DNA of 43,785 nt from an uncultured Lachnospiraceae bacterium (GCA_910587155.1 CAJULA010000024.1:1-43785); one strand, 5' to 3'; shown: positions 28,958 to 39,249, counted from the first letter of the stretch. Numbers and translations: made by a program. Notes: generated by a model from the letters alone, not told the origin.

Positions 28958-31900
28958 TAGATCACCTCCCGTTCCTGGCTTTTCTCCCTGCCGGAAATGA
29001 CCGGCGTGGGGCGTTCGTATTCCTTTAAAGATTTCAATATGGACGGTTTACCGGCGGCTCTCTCCGGCGTTTCGCTTTCTTCCCGCCTCGGTTCTTCCTC
29101 CGGCGTTTCCTTCCCGGAGCCGCGCCCTTTTTCCTCATTGTCAAGAACGGTGTTCAGTTCCGCAAGACGGGCGGATTTCTCCGCCAGTTCTTCCTCCTGG
29201 GGGAAGGGCCTTTCCGCTTCCTCCTTTGCGCTCTCAAGTTCCGTATGCAGCCGCTCTAAATTCTCCTGGTGGTTTTTCAGGCTCTGGGGGATCTTCTCCA
29301 GTGCGTTGTTGATACGGGTGATGTTCCCCACCACATCGCTGGATAATTCCGCCGTATGGGTCAGGTGCTGTTTCATGGTGACTTTAAATTTCGTGCCGTC
29401 AAAAGACAGCTTCATCGGAAAGCCCCGGTAACTGCCCAGCTCCACATCCCTGTCCGGGTCGTCCATCAGGCGGCAGGCGGCAACGATGGCCTGTCCCGCT
29501 TCCTTCCGGTCTGTGTAGACAGTCCCCATAACCTCCATGTTGAAAGCGTCCTCTTTGACAGGATGCGCCTCCAAAAGAGGCAGGTCGGCCTTCAGGCAGT
29601 CGATGAGCAGCTCTGTTTCCTTGATTTTATTGGGATAATAGCCCCTCACTTTATCCTGCATTTCATACTGCTGTGCCGTGTGGTTGGATTTGAGCATTTT
29701 CAGCTTTGTCACCTGGATATCCAGATCCATCTTTTCTTTAATTCTTTGGTCGCCGGTAGCCAGCATTTTCACTTCCGCGTAGGAAAGGGCAGTGGCGTCC
29801 ACATCCTCAATGGAGCGGGCCGGGGACTTGCTGGTCATGATCTGGCCGATGAATTTCTGCTTCGATTCCACCAGCCCCCAGGTGTATGCGTCAAAGGTTC
29901 CTTTTGTCACATAGCGGAAGATCTTTACATGGCTGTTCTCATTGCCCCTGCGGACGATACGGCCGGCGCGCTGCTCTAAATCCGCAGGACGCCAGGGGCA
30001 GTCCAGGTCATGGGAAGCGATGAGCTTCGTCTGCACGTTGGTTCCTGCGCCCATTTTCTGGGTGCTTCCTAAGAGGACGCGCACCTGGCCGCTGCGGACT
30101 TTGGCGAACAATTCCGCTTTCTGGTTTTCCGTATTGGCGTCATGGATAAAAGCGATCTCTTCCGCAGGGATTCCCTTTGCAATCAGTTTCTTGCGTATAT
30201 CTTCGTAAACACTGGCTTCCATAACGGTTTCTTCACCGGTTTCCGGCTCTTTCCCATCATCCGGCCCTTCTGTTTCTTTTTCCGTTTCCTTTTTCTGATC
30301 CGCCCGCCCTTTTGGGGTGGAGAGGTCGGAAAAGATAAGCTGTGTGCCTTTTGACGGGGTGCTTTCCTGCCAGATTTGGAACACGTTCTCCACACAGGCG
30401 TTGACTTTGCTGCCGGGGTCATCAGGAAGCAGCGGGTTCATGATACGCTGGTCTAAGGCCAGTTTCCGCCCATCCGATGTGATTTTCAACATGTTATCCA
30501 GACTGGGGTCTATTTTTTCCCTTCGTATCTTTTCCGCCCGTTCCGCCAGTCCCTCTACCATTTTTTTCTGTGCTTCGCTTGGCTCCGTCTGGATCGTAAT
30601 ATATTCCGCCTCCGGAACCGGAAGCTTCAGCATGTCGGCGGTCTGGATATCGGCGGCCTCTTTCCAGAGGTTCATCAGTTCTGGCAGGTTGTAGAACCTT
30701 GCAAATCGTGTTTTTAACCGGAATCCGGTTCCCTCCGGCTTTAATTCCACCGCTGTCACCTGTTCCCCAAATGTCGCCGCCCAGTTGTCAAAGTGTTTCA
30801 GGCTGCGTGTCTTTCCGGTGCTGTCCTGGTAGCCCTGCTCCAGCATATTGTACTGGAGGTAACGCATCATAGTGTACAGCTCCACCATGGAATTGCTTAC
30901 GGGGGTTCCGGTGGCGAATACAACGCCGCGCCCGCCGGTGATCTCGTCCATGTAACGGCACTTGGCGAACATGTCGCTGGATTTCTGTGCTTTTGTCTGG
31001 CTGATGCCGGCCACATTCCTCATTTTTGTATGCATGTAAAGGTTTTTGAACGAATGCGCCTCGTCTACAAACAGGCGGTCAACGCCCAGTTCTTCAAAAT
31101 ATACGGTGTCGTCTTTTTTCTTGTCATGGAGTTTTTTCAGATCTGCGGTCAGGTTCTTTTTCGTGCGCTCCATCTGCTTGATCGTAAATTTTTCATCCTT
31201 ATTTGCTTTTGCTTCCGCGATTGCGTCTACGATTTCGTTAATCTGTTCCTCAATAATCGCTTTCTGCCGCTCCGGGGAGATCGGGATTTTTTCAAACTGC
31301 GAATGGCCGATAATCACCGCGTCAAAATCGCCGGTGGCGATACGGGCGCAGAACTTTTTCCGGTTCTTCGGTTCAAAATCCTTTTTTGTAGCTACCAGCA
31401 CATTTGCGCCGGGATAGAGCGCCAGGAAATCGCCGCCCCATTGTTCCGTTAAATGGTTCGGCACGACGATCATGGATTTTTTGCACAGACCCAGCCGCTT
31501 GCTTTCCATGGCGGTAGCTACCATTTCATAGGTTTTCCCCGCGCCTACCACATGGGCCAGCAGGCTGTTCCCTCCGTAAAGGGAGCGGGCGACGGCATTC
31601 CTCTGGTGGCGTTCCATATGGATCTCCGGGTTCATGCCGATAAAATTGATGTGCTGCCCGTCATATTCGCGGGGGCGCATGGAATTAAACATCCGGTTGT
31701 AAGTAGCGCACAGGTCAGTCCGCCGGTCGGGGTCTTTGAATATCCAGTTCTGGAATGCTTCTTTCATGGCTTCCTGCTTCTGCTGGGCGATTGCCGTTTC
31801 TTTCTCATTCAGCACGCGGGTCTCCTTGCCGTCCGCGTCATAATGGGTGTCGAAGATCTGGACACTCCGCTGGTTCAGGCTGGCTTCTAAAATTGCATAC

Positions 31901-34900
31901 GCATTGATACGCTTCGTACCGTAAGTGTTCCAGACGCGGGTGTTTGTCCGGCTGTCCTCACTTTTCCCGCGGACGCTCCATTCACCGGAAACGTCCGAAT
32001 AGACAATATTGATTTTCCTTCCCTGTAAATGATACGGGGTCTGGAACAGTTCAAACATAAACTGCTTATAATATTTTGTATCTATCCAAGGGGATCCGAT
32101 GCGGACGCTGATTTCCGGTGCAGTCAGGTCTTTAGGCTGAACCTTTTCCAGTTCTTCCACATTTACAGCAAATTCCGGGTATTTTTCGGCGGCGGCGCGG
32201 GCAGTTTCCAGTTTCCGGCGCACATTCCCGGAAAGGTATTCGTCAGCCGCCTGCCATCCTTTGTACCAGCCGTCACTTTCCATATCAAAGGGGCCGCTTT
32301 TTGGGTCTTTGAAGATAATGCCTTTTAAGTCGGAAACAATCTGCGGTATTTTTTCCATTCCTCCCATAAGGGAAGCCATAAAGCCCAGATCTACACAGGC
32401 CCGTTCTCCGATGGATACTCCCAGGGCTTCGACCGCCGTGTCCACGCTGGTCACAGGCTTCCGGTGCTGTATGGTGCGTTTATTGAACATATCGGCCTTG
32501 CGCTTTAAATTTCCTTCTTCGTCCAGTACCTCTAAGGAGCAGAGCAGGGGATAGGAAGAATCCTGCCGGAAGGCCAGCCGGTTCCCGGCGCTGTTTAAGA
32601 TCCCGTATTTTTCCTGGAACCGGTCATAAAGACGGTTTAAGTTCGCCTGTTCTGCCTGGATTGCTTCATCATCGGCTCCGTTCATCTGAAGGTCAATGAG
32701 TTTCCTTGCGCTGTCGCGGATCCCGATCATCCCCCGGATCCGGGCAGCCTGTGTCTTTCCCGGCTCCGCCAGCTTCATGCGGGAATTTTCCCGGAAATAA
32801 AGTTTCCCTCCTTTCTCCGTAAAACTGAAATTCCGCACGTTGGGGTCTGCCGGTATGGTTTCCGCCTTTTCCCCGGCCTCCGGCTCCGGCGTATCCATAT
32901 GCAGGAGTTCCCGGTCAGGGGGCGCGATATGGTTAATGGCCTGGGCCAGCTGCTCTTTTAAGTCCGCTCCTTCGATGGGCAGGCAGGCCGTCTCCGTGGC
33001 GTTGCCGTACATATTCTCATAAAATGCCATCTTCCCCAGTACCATCTCCGGGTGCTGGAGAAAATAATTATTTAAGGGTACGCCGTCCTCTGTCTGCCCG
33101 ATAGTCACCCAGTCCGGCAGTTTCTCCGGCGCACTTCCACGTTTTTGGAAAAAGAGGATATCCGCCGTCACAGAGGTTCCAGCGTTGGCTTTGAAAGCTG
33201 TGTTCGGCAGGCGGATCGCGCCTAAGAGGTCTGCTTTCTGCGCCAGTTCCTCTCGTGCCTTGCTTCCCAGCTTATCCATGGTTCCCTTGGTGGTGATGAA
33301 AGCGGCGATGCCGCCAGGGCGCAGTTTATCCAGGGATTTTGTGAGGAAATAGTCATGGATCAGAAGATTCTGTCGGTCATAGCGCCGGTCATGCACCTTG
33401 TATTCCCCGAAGGGCACGTTCCCCACCGCAAGATCGAAGAAGTCGTCCGGGTGGCTGCTGTCCTCAAACCCGCTGATCGCAATGTCGGCTTTCTGGTAAA
33501 GCTGTCTGGCAATGCGTCCGGTCAGGTGGTCAAGCTCCACACCGTACAGATTTGCCTTTCCGTATCCTTCCGGCACCAGCCCGAAAAAGTTCCCGATGCC
33601 GCAGGAAGGTTCCAGGATATTCCCTGGCACAAAATCCATGCGGCTGACTGCTTCATACATCGCCTTGATGACAGTGGGGCTGGTATAGTGGGCGTTCAGC
33701 ACCGTGCTTTGTGCGGAAGCGTATTCTTCCGGCAATAAAAGTTCCTTTAATTCCGCGTGTTCCCGGTTCCATTTTTCATTATCCGGGTCGAATGCCTGGG
33801 CAAGCCCGCCCCAGCCTACATAGTTGGATAAAACCTCCTGCTCCTGGGGCGTGGCAAGGCGGTTCTCCGCCTCAATCTGCTTTAAGGTGCGGATCGCCGC
33901 CACATTGTTCTGGCATTTTGTTCTCTGCCCGCCGGTTCCCAGTTCATCATCGGTGATATGGAAATTTACCCGTTCGGGGCCTGTGCGGAGTTTTTCAATC
34001 ACAATATCATAGGGCAGACGCGGGCTGGAAAAGAGCAGGGGATCATCCCCGCCGATCGTGCCGCCCTCAATCTCCACCATTTCCGGAGGTTCTTCCTGCC
34101 TGTCAGGCATTCCCGGTTCCATCGTCCTGTCCTGTCTGTCAGGCGTTTCCGGCTCCCGGTCTGTTTCCGTCCCGGAGGTTGTTTCCGGCTCCGCAGGCGT
34201 TTCCCATCCGGCAAAAGCATCCGGCTCCGTCGGCTCCACGCCTTCCCTTGCGCCTGCCGTCTGTTCCCACATGATTCGTTCGTTTAAGTCAGCTTCCAGC
34301 TGATCTTCAATGTGCGGCTCCAGGTAAAGGAGCTGGTCATAGTCAAGGAAAGCCAACTCCATGTCAATCAGTTCCCGCAGGCTGTCATACTGCCGTGTTT
34401 CCACAACTTTTCCGTCTACAGTCTGGCTGATAGAGAAATCCAGCAGGTTCACGTCCACCTGGACTTCAAAACCGTTCTTGTCTGTCACGCCGTAGGCAAT
34501 CCCTACCTGGCGCGGATTGCGGATATCTACGCTGTCCTCGTTGTATTCCTCCAGGATAAAATCCTCGATCAGCCCTATGGCTTCCTGCATTTCCGGGTTG
34601 GCCATCAGCTGGGAAACTTCTTCTTCCGTCAGTTTTTCCGTAACCGTTTCCGGTTCTATGGGTTGTGTCTGCGGTTCATCCTCCACAGTTTCCAGAACAT
34701 CTGTCACAAATCCGGTTCGTTCCCATTCCTGCTCTATACAGTCGCGGACAAAAGGAACCGCTTCCTGCCGGAAAATGGGGAACCATCCCTGCATTTCCAG
34801 GTCTCTTAAACTCACATGCCCGTTTTCGTAATCAACGCTGTCAATCTCCATACGCCGCCCATCCATGGTAAGCTGCATACCGAGAGGAATGTAGTCGGCA

Positions 34901-37900
34901 ATATCGCGTTCTTTTATGATCTGGTAAGAAGCGGCTTCTCCATGTTCCGGATCCAGGCCGGCGATCACAGTGCTGTGCCCATGTTCCAGCAGCTTTTTAA
35001 GAATAGTCTGCCATGTCCCGCCGCCTGTGACGGATGTCTCTCCAAGTCCGGGTATCTCCCTTGTCTCCAGCTTTGTGCCAAGGGCGGCAGCGGCAGTTTT
35101 GGCGTCCTCCCCATAAAACAGGTAATAGCTGCCTGCCTGCACACCCACCAGTTTATCCGGGTGCTGTGCTTTCAGGTTCAGGTATTCCTCTACATTGGGG
35201 GTTAAGTCAGGCTCTGCAGGTTCCGTGTAGGTGTTTTCAGGCTCTCTGACAGTATCTGGCGCAGATTTCTCTACATGCTCGTTTTCCGGTTCCTGGACAG
35301 GCAGTTCCCTGGTAACGGTTTCCGCTACAGGCTGTTCCTGTTTCAACGGTTCCCCCGCCCATTCCGGGAAATCTGTTTCCCCTGCATGGCGTAAGAGTGC
35401 GTCACGGCTGTCGATGAGTACGTCATCATAAGTAAGCTGAAGAATGTCCTCTACCATCCATTCACGGAACTTTGGAAGAGAGTGGAAGGCTTCATATAAT
35501 TCCGGCCGGCTGTTTGCAATATCTTCTATAAAATAAGAGAGTTCGCCGTTCAGTTCAGTAGCTGCACTGTCATAATCGGTTTCCCGGTCACGCAGGTAAT
35601 CGTAAAAACTGCTCTGCCGGATCACGTCTGTCAGGGTGGCAAGCGTCTCCCGGTAGAGTGCCGCCGCTGTCTTTTTCTGTTTCACTGTTTCCGGGATTTT
35701 CTCTGCGGGAATTTCCCTGTTTTCCCCTGGCCGGTCTTTTCTTTCCGTATTTTCTCCGGCCTCATGTTCTCCGGTTTCTTTTTCTTCCGTCCGTTCCGTT
35801 TCCTCTTCCGGCGGCTCCGTAAACACGGGCGCATTCTGGGTAGCGGAAATGGTCAATTCTGCTGTAGCGGCGACCTGCCGGATCTGCTCTTTGATGATCT
35901 CCGGGAGATTATCGTCCCAGAAATCCACACTGCGGTCAGCATTTATATGGGCGACCGTTTTATAATCGCCATATACTTCTTCCAGACGGTTCCACACAGT
36001 CAGGCCGTTGCCCAGATAGCCGTACCCAAGGTCATACTGGGAGAGGATCGCTTCCTTTTCATCCCGGTGCAGGGCTTCCTCCGTCCGGCGGGCAAGGACT
36101 TCCCCATTTACCGGTTCCTGCTTGGCCTCTTCCAGAACGGTGTCCAGCATTTCATCAGAAACCGCAAATCCCTGTTCTTCCAGTATTCTGGAGGCATCCG
36201 CTTTTATGTTTTCCCGTTCTGCCAGTTCCTGCCCGTTCGGTTCCGGTTCAGCTTCTTCCGGAACATTGGCGGAAAAATCAAAGGAGAGCTGCCCGTTAGA
36301 ATCTTCTTTTGCCTTCTGGCGCTGTTTTTTCGCCAGTGCGCGGGCTGCCGCTTCCAGTTCATCCAGCGGTTTTGCTTCTTTTTTGGCGGAAGATTTTTCC
36401 GCTTCTTTCTTTTTCTGCCGCTGTTCCTGCAAAGTTTCCGCTGAAAGAGGGGTGAACAGGGAATATTCGCCCCTCTGGTATGCGCCCATGTTGTCCACGG
36501 CTCTCTGCATGAGATGGTAATTGCGCTCGTCCGGCTGCACCAGTGCGAACCGCTTTATTATGTCCTCATACATCGCCGCGCTTTTCTCCGGATCACCCAA
36601 CGCAGTGAGGATCTTTTTCTGCGCCTCATCATAGCTCCGGTCATAGGGGGAAATATCCGTTTCACGGTTAGGGTCGCAGGAATAGAACGTGACGATGTTC
36701 CGGGCAAGCTGTATCTTTTCATACTGGGCGGTATAGGTCATTTCTTTTGAAGTCAGATATCTGCCGCTGTCAACAAGCTGCCCGATCCGTTTCTGCACCT
36801 TGTCCCAGTTCAGCCGTACGGTGTCATAGCCTTCATAGCCGGAATTTTCATCGCTCCGGGTAAGCTTTATCCCTTTTGAATCGTGCCATTCATTGTATCC
36901 GGTACGGCCATGTCCTCCGGTTCCATATTCATCCCGCAGAAATGCGGCTCGCTCTTTTGCGTCATGTCCCTGCACAAAATAGGAATAGATCCGCATCTTT
37001 CCTTCCGATATGCCGCTGCCCCCGGTGAGCATACGGTCGATCTCGTCCTCCGTGATAAAGCTGGCCCTTGCAGGCTCAAAACCTTCCAGCGCGGTAAATT
37101 CCTTTGGCTCATGGGACAGAAGCGAGATGCGGGCGGCAAGCCTGGACGGTTCATGGAAATGGAAGCGGAGAAGATCGCGGTTCCCGGCATATTCCCTGGC
37201 AAACCCGTCAACCTCGTACATCAGACGCTTCCGTGTTTCCGGATCCGCCAGGCATTCCGCCAGCTTCTCCGTACAGTCAGGAAATCCGTGGTAAGTATCA
37301 TAAAGTTCCGAAAGGAAAGGCAGCGCATCCATTTCCTTTCCCACATCACTCAGATCCTGCCTTAAATACCACAGCTTTTCCGCCAGTTCCCGGTACTCGT
37401 TCTGCCTTGCGGAATCTAAAGTTTCCTGGGCGGCATAGCGCCCTTCTTCCAAAAGACCGGACACCATTTCTGCCGCCTTTTCCCAGGAAATAAGCGCAGC
37501 GCCGGGGATATTGGCAGTGTGCCCCTGTGCAATACGGATACCGTCCCGGTCAAACCACATGGCATAATCCCTGCCGCCAATGGAAAGTCCCTTGCCGCCG
37601 GATTTGTATTCCTCTGCGAGAAACGCAGCGGCCTGTCCCACATCGGGATCTTTTTGATAAAATGCGGCGATCCGCAAGATACTGTTTTTTTCATTCCCGC
37701 CGCTGGTAAGGGCGCGGCCGATCACTGCGTCCGTCACCTGCGGAGCTGTCCTGTCTGTTGTATGTGCGGCTTTTTTCGCCTGTCTGTCTTTTTCCTGCGC
37801 CTCTGCGATACGTTCTGCCTGTTCCTCTACGGTAGGGAAAAGGGAAAACTGAAAATACTGCGGTTCCTTTATCTCTTTTTCCCCGGACGCAGAAACGGCA

Positions 37901-39216
37901 GGTTCCTCACCCGCCGTTTCCTGTCTGTCTGTATTCAGTTGTCCGTTTATTATTTCCTGTCCGTCCTTTTCCGGACTTACCGGTAGACGATCTCCTTCAG
38001 CACCACTTCCTCCGCCTGTGCCGTGAAGCTGTTGACCGCCTGCACCCAGGCCATCTGGTCGCGCTCCTTCAGTCCCTCGTCCACTCCGCTCTGCTTCATC
38101 ATTGTGGCTACCATCTGGTCTGTCTGCTCCTGTGCCTGCTCGTCGATCTGTTTCAGGTGCGGCATAAGCCTCCCCGTCAGCAACATGGAGGTGTACGTCC
38201 CGTGGTGGTGTTCCTTCAGGAAGGTCTGCCTCAGAAGCCCGTATTTCCCTAACAGGATTTCCTCCGCTTCTTCCTCCCCGTCCATCACCAGATCCGGTAT
38301 CAGATAATCCCCGTTCTTCCTGTATGTCAGCTCTGTCATGTTGTATGCTCCTTTCCTGATTTTCACGCTTTAAAGTGTTAAAGTTCCTTGTGTCTTTAGT
38401 ATAACCGATGTCAGCGGCATTTTCAAGCGGTTTTTCTTTCTTTTTCTGCTGTTCGTTTATCTGTTCCCGGTCAAAGCTCCGGATCGTCCGCCCGATCTCC
38501 TGGAGGATTCCCATGGAGATAGTGCTTGCGGCATCGCCCAGATGGTGCAGGGCGGCAGGGGTGGAAAATTCCGTGATTCCCCGGAGATCGTCATCCTCCA
38601 GATAGTCAGAAGCGTCCAGGCCGCAGCGGGTAAGGAGCGTGTACTGGACGCTGGCCGTCAGGGTGTCCCGGAAGCATACTTCCCGGTTGAGGTCGTCCAT
38701 CTCTTCCAGGAAGCTGTTCTCTGCGTCATAGGCCAGATCACGCAGATATTCCGGGTAGGCTTCTTCTACAATACTGGAAGCTGTCTCCATCAGGCGGCTT
38801 CCCAGATCCTGCTGGCTTCCCACTCCGTACTGTTTCTCCAGTGCGGCAACAACAGCCGGGTGGTGTTCTTCCCTCATTTCCCACAGGTAAGGCATCCTTG
38901 CGCCGCGCACAGGCCGGGTATCGGACACGTCAAAGACATATTCCAGTCGGGGTCTGCCGTTTTCGTTTTCATGGATCAGGGCGATGCCTTTAGAGCCTGC
39001 CTTCACCCAGCGGCGCATTTTTTCATTCCACAGTTCCATCGACGCACAGGCCGTGGCATCCGGCCGCTGTGCGTAGATCAGGAGCTGGTCTTCAAACTTG
39101 TACTTATAGAGCCGTGACGCGCTGTCCAGATAATTCTTCCAGTTGTCTACGCCCCGCGTGACATCATGGGCGGTCTGGTCTGCCAGCTGCGACACAAGCT
39201 GTAACTTTCTTGCCAT
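28957..39216 (-). CDS. Giant fused ArdC-like/MutS-I-like/DNA methylase/SNF2 helicase protein
   Basis: A 3,419-residue conjugation protein of the Tn1549-type block. In order: an ArdC/LtrC-like N-terminal domain (L-L-I-Y-A-Q-R-P-D-A-T, residues 1-120); a glycine/arginine/aspartate-rich linker (293-413) that overlaps tnpV in another frame; two diverged copies of one domain (about 510-590 and 735-815); a MutS-I-like domain near 1345-1450; an N6-methylase fold with E-P-S-C-G-I-G-N-F-F near 1870 and V-G-N-V-P-F near 1932 in place of NPPF; and an SNF2-type helicase with G-A-G-K-T near 2559, V-D-E-A-H near 2718 and Q-R-A-G-R-I-V-R-R-G near 3086. AAGGAGG precedes the ATG at 39216 and the longer start at 39273 lies in a hairpin. 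It probably remodels or protects DNA during transfer; exact role unknown. Confidence 0.92.
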   Translation of the reverse strand: MARKLQLVSQLADQTAHDVTRGVDNWKNYLDSASRLYKYKFEDQLLIYAQRPDATACASMELWNEKMRRWVKAGSKGIALIHENENGRPRLEYVFDVSDTRPVRGARMPYLWEMREEHHPAVVAALEKQYGVGSQQDLGSRLMETASSIVEEAYPEYLRDLAYDAENSFLEEMDDLNREVCFRDTLTASVQYTLLTRCGLDASDYLEDDDLRGITEFSTPAALHHLGDAASTISMGILQEIGRTIRSFDREQINEQQKKKEKPLENAADIGYTKDTRNFNTLKRENQERSIQHDRADIQEERGLSDTGSGDGRGGRSGGNPVREIRASEADLPEGTPPRDVHLHVADGEAYAAPETDRRAGTGADRPDGSHNDEAERSGRGTEGARPDGLGAGGQQLHGTGGGSGAEGDRLPVSPEKDGQEIINGQLNTDRQETAGEEPAVSASGEKEIKEPQYFQFSLFPTVEEQAERIAEAQEKDRQAKKAAHTTDRTAPQVTDAVIGRALTSGGNEKNSILRIAAFYQKDPDVGQAAAFLAEEYKSGGKGLSIGGRDYAMWFDRDGIRIAQGHTANIPGAALISWEKAAEMVSGLLEEGRYAAQETLDSARQNEYRELAEKLWYLRQDLSDVGKEMDALPFLSELYDTYHGFPDCTEKLAECLADPETRKRLMYEVDGFAREYAGNRDLLRFHFHEPSRLAARISLLSHEPKEFTALEGFEPARASFITEDEIDRMLTGGSGISEGKMRIYSYFVQGHDAKERAAFLRDEYGTGGHGRTGYNEWHDSKGIKLTRSDENSGYEGYDTVRLNWDKVQKRIGQLVDSGRYLTSKEMTYTAQYEKIQLARNIVTFYSCDPNRETDISPYDRSYDEAQKKILTALGDPEKSAAMYEDIIKRFALVQPDERNYHLMQRAVDNMGAYQRGEYSLFTPLSAETLQEQRQKKKEAEKSSAKKEAKPLDELEAAARALAKKQRQKAKEDSNGQLSFDFSANVPEEAEPEPNGQELAERENIKADASRILEEQGFAVSDEMLDTVLEEAKQEPVNGEVLARRTEEALHRDEKEAILSQYDLGYGYLGNGLTVWNRLEEVYGDYKTVAHINADRSVDFWDDNLPEIIKEQIRQVAATAELTISATQNAPVFTEPPEEETERTEEKETGEHEAGENTERKDRPGENREIPAEKIPETVKQKKTAAALYRETLATLTDVIRQSSFYDYLRDRETDYDSAATELNGELSYFIEDIANSRPELYEAFHSLPKFREWMVEDILQLTYDDVLIDSRDALLRHAGETDFPEWAGEPLKQEQPVAETVTRELPVQEPENEHVEKSAPDTVREPENTYTEPAEPDLTPNVEEYLNLKAQHPDKLVGVQAGSYYLFYGEDAKTAAAALGTKLETREIPGLGETSVTGGGTWQTILKKLLEHGHSTVIAGLDPEHGEAASYQIIKERDIADYIPLGMQLTMDGRRMEIDSVDYENGHVSLRDLEMQGWFPIFRQEAVPFVRDCIEQEWERTGFVTDVLETVEDEPQTQPIEPETVTEKLTEEEVSQLMANPEMQEAIGLIEDFILEEYNEDSVDIRNPRQVGIAYGVTDKNGFEVQVDVNLLDFSISQTVDGKVVETRQYDSLRELIDMELAFLDYDQLLYLEPHIEDQLEADLNERIMWEQTAGAREGVEPTEPDAFAGWETPAEPETTSGTETDREPETPDRQDRTMEPGMPDRQEEPPEMVEIEGGTIGGDDPLLFSSPRLPYDIVIEKLRTGPERVNFHITDDELGTGGQRTKCQNNVAAIRTLKQIEAENRLATPQEQEVLSNYVGWGGLAQAFDPDNEKWNREHAELKELLLPEEYASAQSTVLNAHYTSPTVIKAMYEAVSRMDFVPGNILEPSCGIGNFFGLVPEGYGKANLYGVELDHLTGRIARQLYQKADIAISGFEDSSHPDDFFDLAVGNVPFGEYKVHDRRYDRQNLLIHDYFLTKSLDKLRPGGIAAFITTKGTMDKLGSKAREELAQKADLLGAIRLPNTAFKANAGTSVTADILFFQKRGSAPEKLPDWVTIGQTEDGVPLNNYFLQHPEMVLGKMAFYENMYGNATETACLPIEGADLKEQLAQAINHIAPPDRELLHMDTPEPEAGEKAETIPADPNVRNFSFTEKGGKLYFRENSRMKLAEPGKTQAARIRGMIGIRDSARKLIDLQMNGADDEAIQAEQANLNRLYDRFQEKYGILNSAGNRLAFRQDSSYPLLCSLEVLDEEGNLKRKADMFNKRTIQHRKPVTSVDTAVEALGVSIGERACVDLGFMASLMGGMEKIPQIVSDLKGIIFKDPKSGPFDMESDGWYKGWQAADEYLSGNVRRKLETARAAAEKYPEFAVNVEELEKVQPKDLTAPEISVRIGSPWIDTKYYKQFMFELFQTPYHLQGRKINIVYSDVSGEWSVRGKSEDSRTNTRVWNTYGTKRINAYAILEASLNQRSVQIFDTHYDADGKETRVLNEKETAIAQQKQEAMKEAFQNWIFKDPDRRTDLCATYNRMFNSMRPREYDGQHINFIGMNPEIHMERHQRNAVARSLYGGNSLLAHVVGAGKTYEMVATAMESKRLGLCKKSMIVVPNHLTEQWGGDFLALYPGANVLVATKKDFEPKNRKKFCARIATGDFDAVIIGHSQFEKIPISPERQKAIIEEQINEIVDAIAEAKANKDEKFTIKQMERTKKNLTADLKKLHDKKKDDTVYFEELGVDRLFVDEAHSFKNLYMHTKMRNVAGISQTKAQKSSDMFAKCRYMDEITGGRGVVFATGTPVSNSMVELYTMMRYLQYNMLEQGYQDSTGKTRSLKHFDNWAATFGEQVTAVELKPEGTGFRLKTRFARFYNLPELMNLWKEAADIQTADMLKLPVPEAEYITIQTEPSEAQKKMVEGLAERAEKIRREKIDPSLDNMLKITSDGRKLALDQRIMNPLLPDDPGSKVNACVENVFQIWQESTPSKGTQLIFSDLSTPKGRADQKKETEKETEGPDDGKEPETGEETVMEASVYEDIRKKLIAKGIPAEEIAFIHDANTENQKAELFAKVRSGQVRVLLGSTQKMGAGTNVQTKLIASHDLDCPWRPADLEQRAGRIVRRGNENSHVKIFRYVTKGTFDAYTWGLVESKQKFIGQIMTSKSPARSIEDVDATALSYAEVKMLATGDQRIKEKMDLDIQVTKLKMLKSNHTAQQYEMQDKVRGYYPNKIKETELLIDCLKADLPLLEAHPVKEDAFNMEVMGTVYTDRKEAGQAIVAACRLMDDPDRDVELGSYRGFPMKLSFDGTKFKVTMKQHLTHTAELSSDVVGNITRINNALEKIPQSLKNHQENLERLHTELESAKEEAERPFPQEEELAEKSARLAELNTVLDNEEKGRGSGKETPEEEPRREESETPERAAGKPSILKSLKEYERPTPVISGREKSQEREVI
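37977..38339 (-). CDS. tnpV: TnpV family protein nested in another frame of the giant gene
   Basis: A 120-residue protein matching the TnpV family first described from Tn4451: M-T-E-L-T-Y-R-K-N-G-D-Y-L-I-P-D-L, L-G-K-Y-G-L-L-R-Q, then L-L-T-G-R-L-M-P-H-L-K-Q-I-D-E-Q-A and a C-terminal A-E-E-V-V-L-K-E-I. The length is typical and the sequence intact. It lies wholly within the giant methylase/helicase gene on the same strand in a different frame. AAAGGAG is 8 nt upstream of the ATG, and a promoter TTGAAA-17-TATACT lies at 38398-38426. The giant frame here encodes only low-complexity linker, so the tnpV frame carries the structured protein. TnpV function is unknown. Confidence 0.85.
   Translation of the reverse strand: MTELTYRKNGDYLIPDLVMDGEEEAEEILLGKYGLLRQTFLKEHHHGTYTSMLLTGRLMPHLKQIDEQAQEQTDQMVATMMKQSGVDEGLKERDQMAWVQAVNSFTAQAEEVVLKEIVYR
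38364..38377. promoter_or_regulatory. CTTTAAAG palindrome downstream of the tnpV promoter
   Basis: CACGCTTTAAAGTG, symmetric except for one base pair, lies about 20 nt downstream of the tnpV -10 box and before its ribosome binding site. It shares CGCTTTAAAG with the perfect palindrome abutting the recombinase promoter (5509-5520). A repressor bound here would block tnpV transcription without changing the host gene's amino acids. Confidence 0.45.
38398..38426 (-). promoter_or_regulatory. Internal promoter for tnpV
   Basis: TTGAAA (38421-38426) and TATACT (38398-38403) on the minus strand, spaced exactly 17 nt, inside the coding sequence of the giant gene about 60 nt before the tnpV start. Confidence 0.6.
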
Positions 39217-39249
39217 GCGTAACCTCCTTCTTATATGGTTTCTGACATA

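Noticed and set aside
30793..31452. Long plus-strand frames opposite the giant gene (also 38542-39117 and 34312-34809)
   Set aside because: They are antisense to strongly conserved helicase and methylase domains, without start signals, and rich in phenylalanine, leucine and histidine as expected of shadows.
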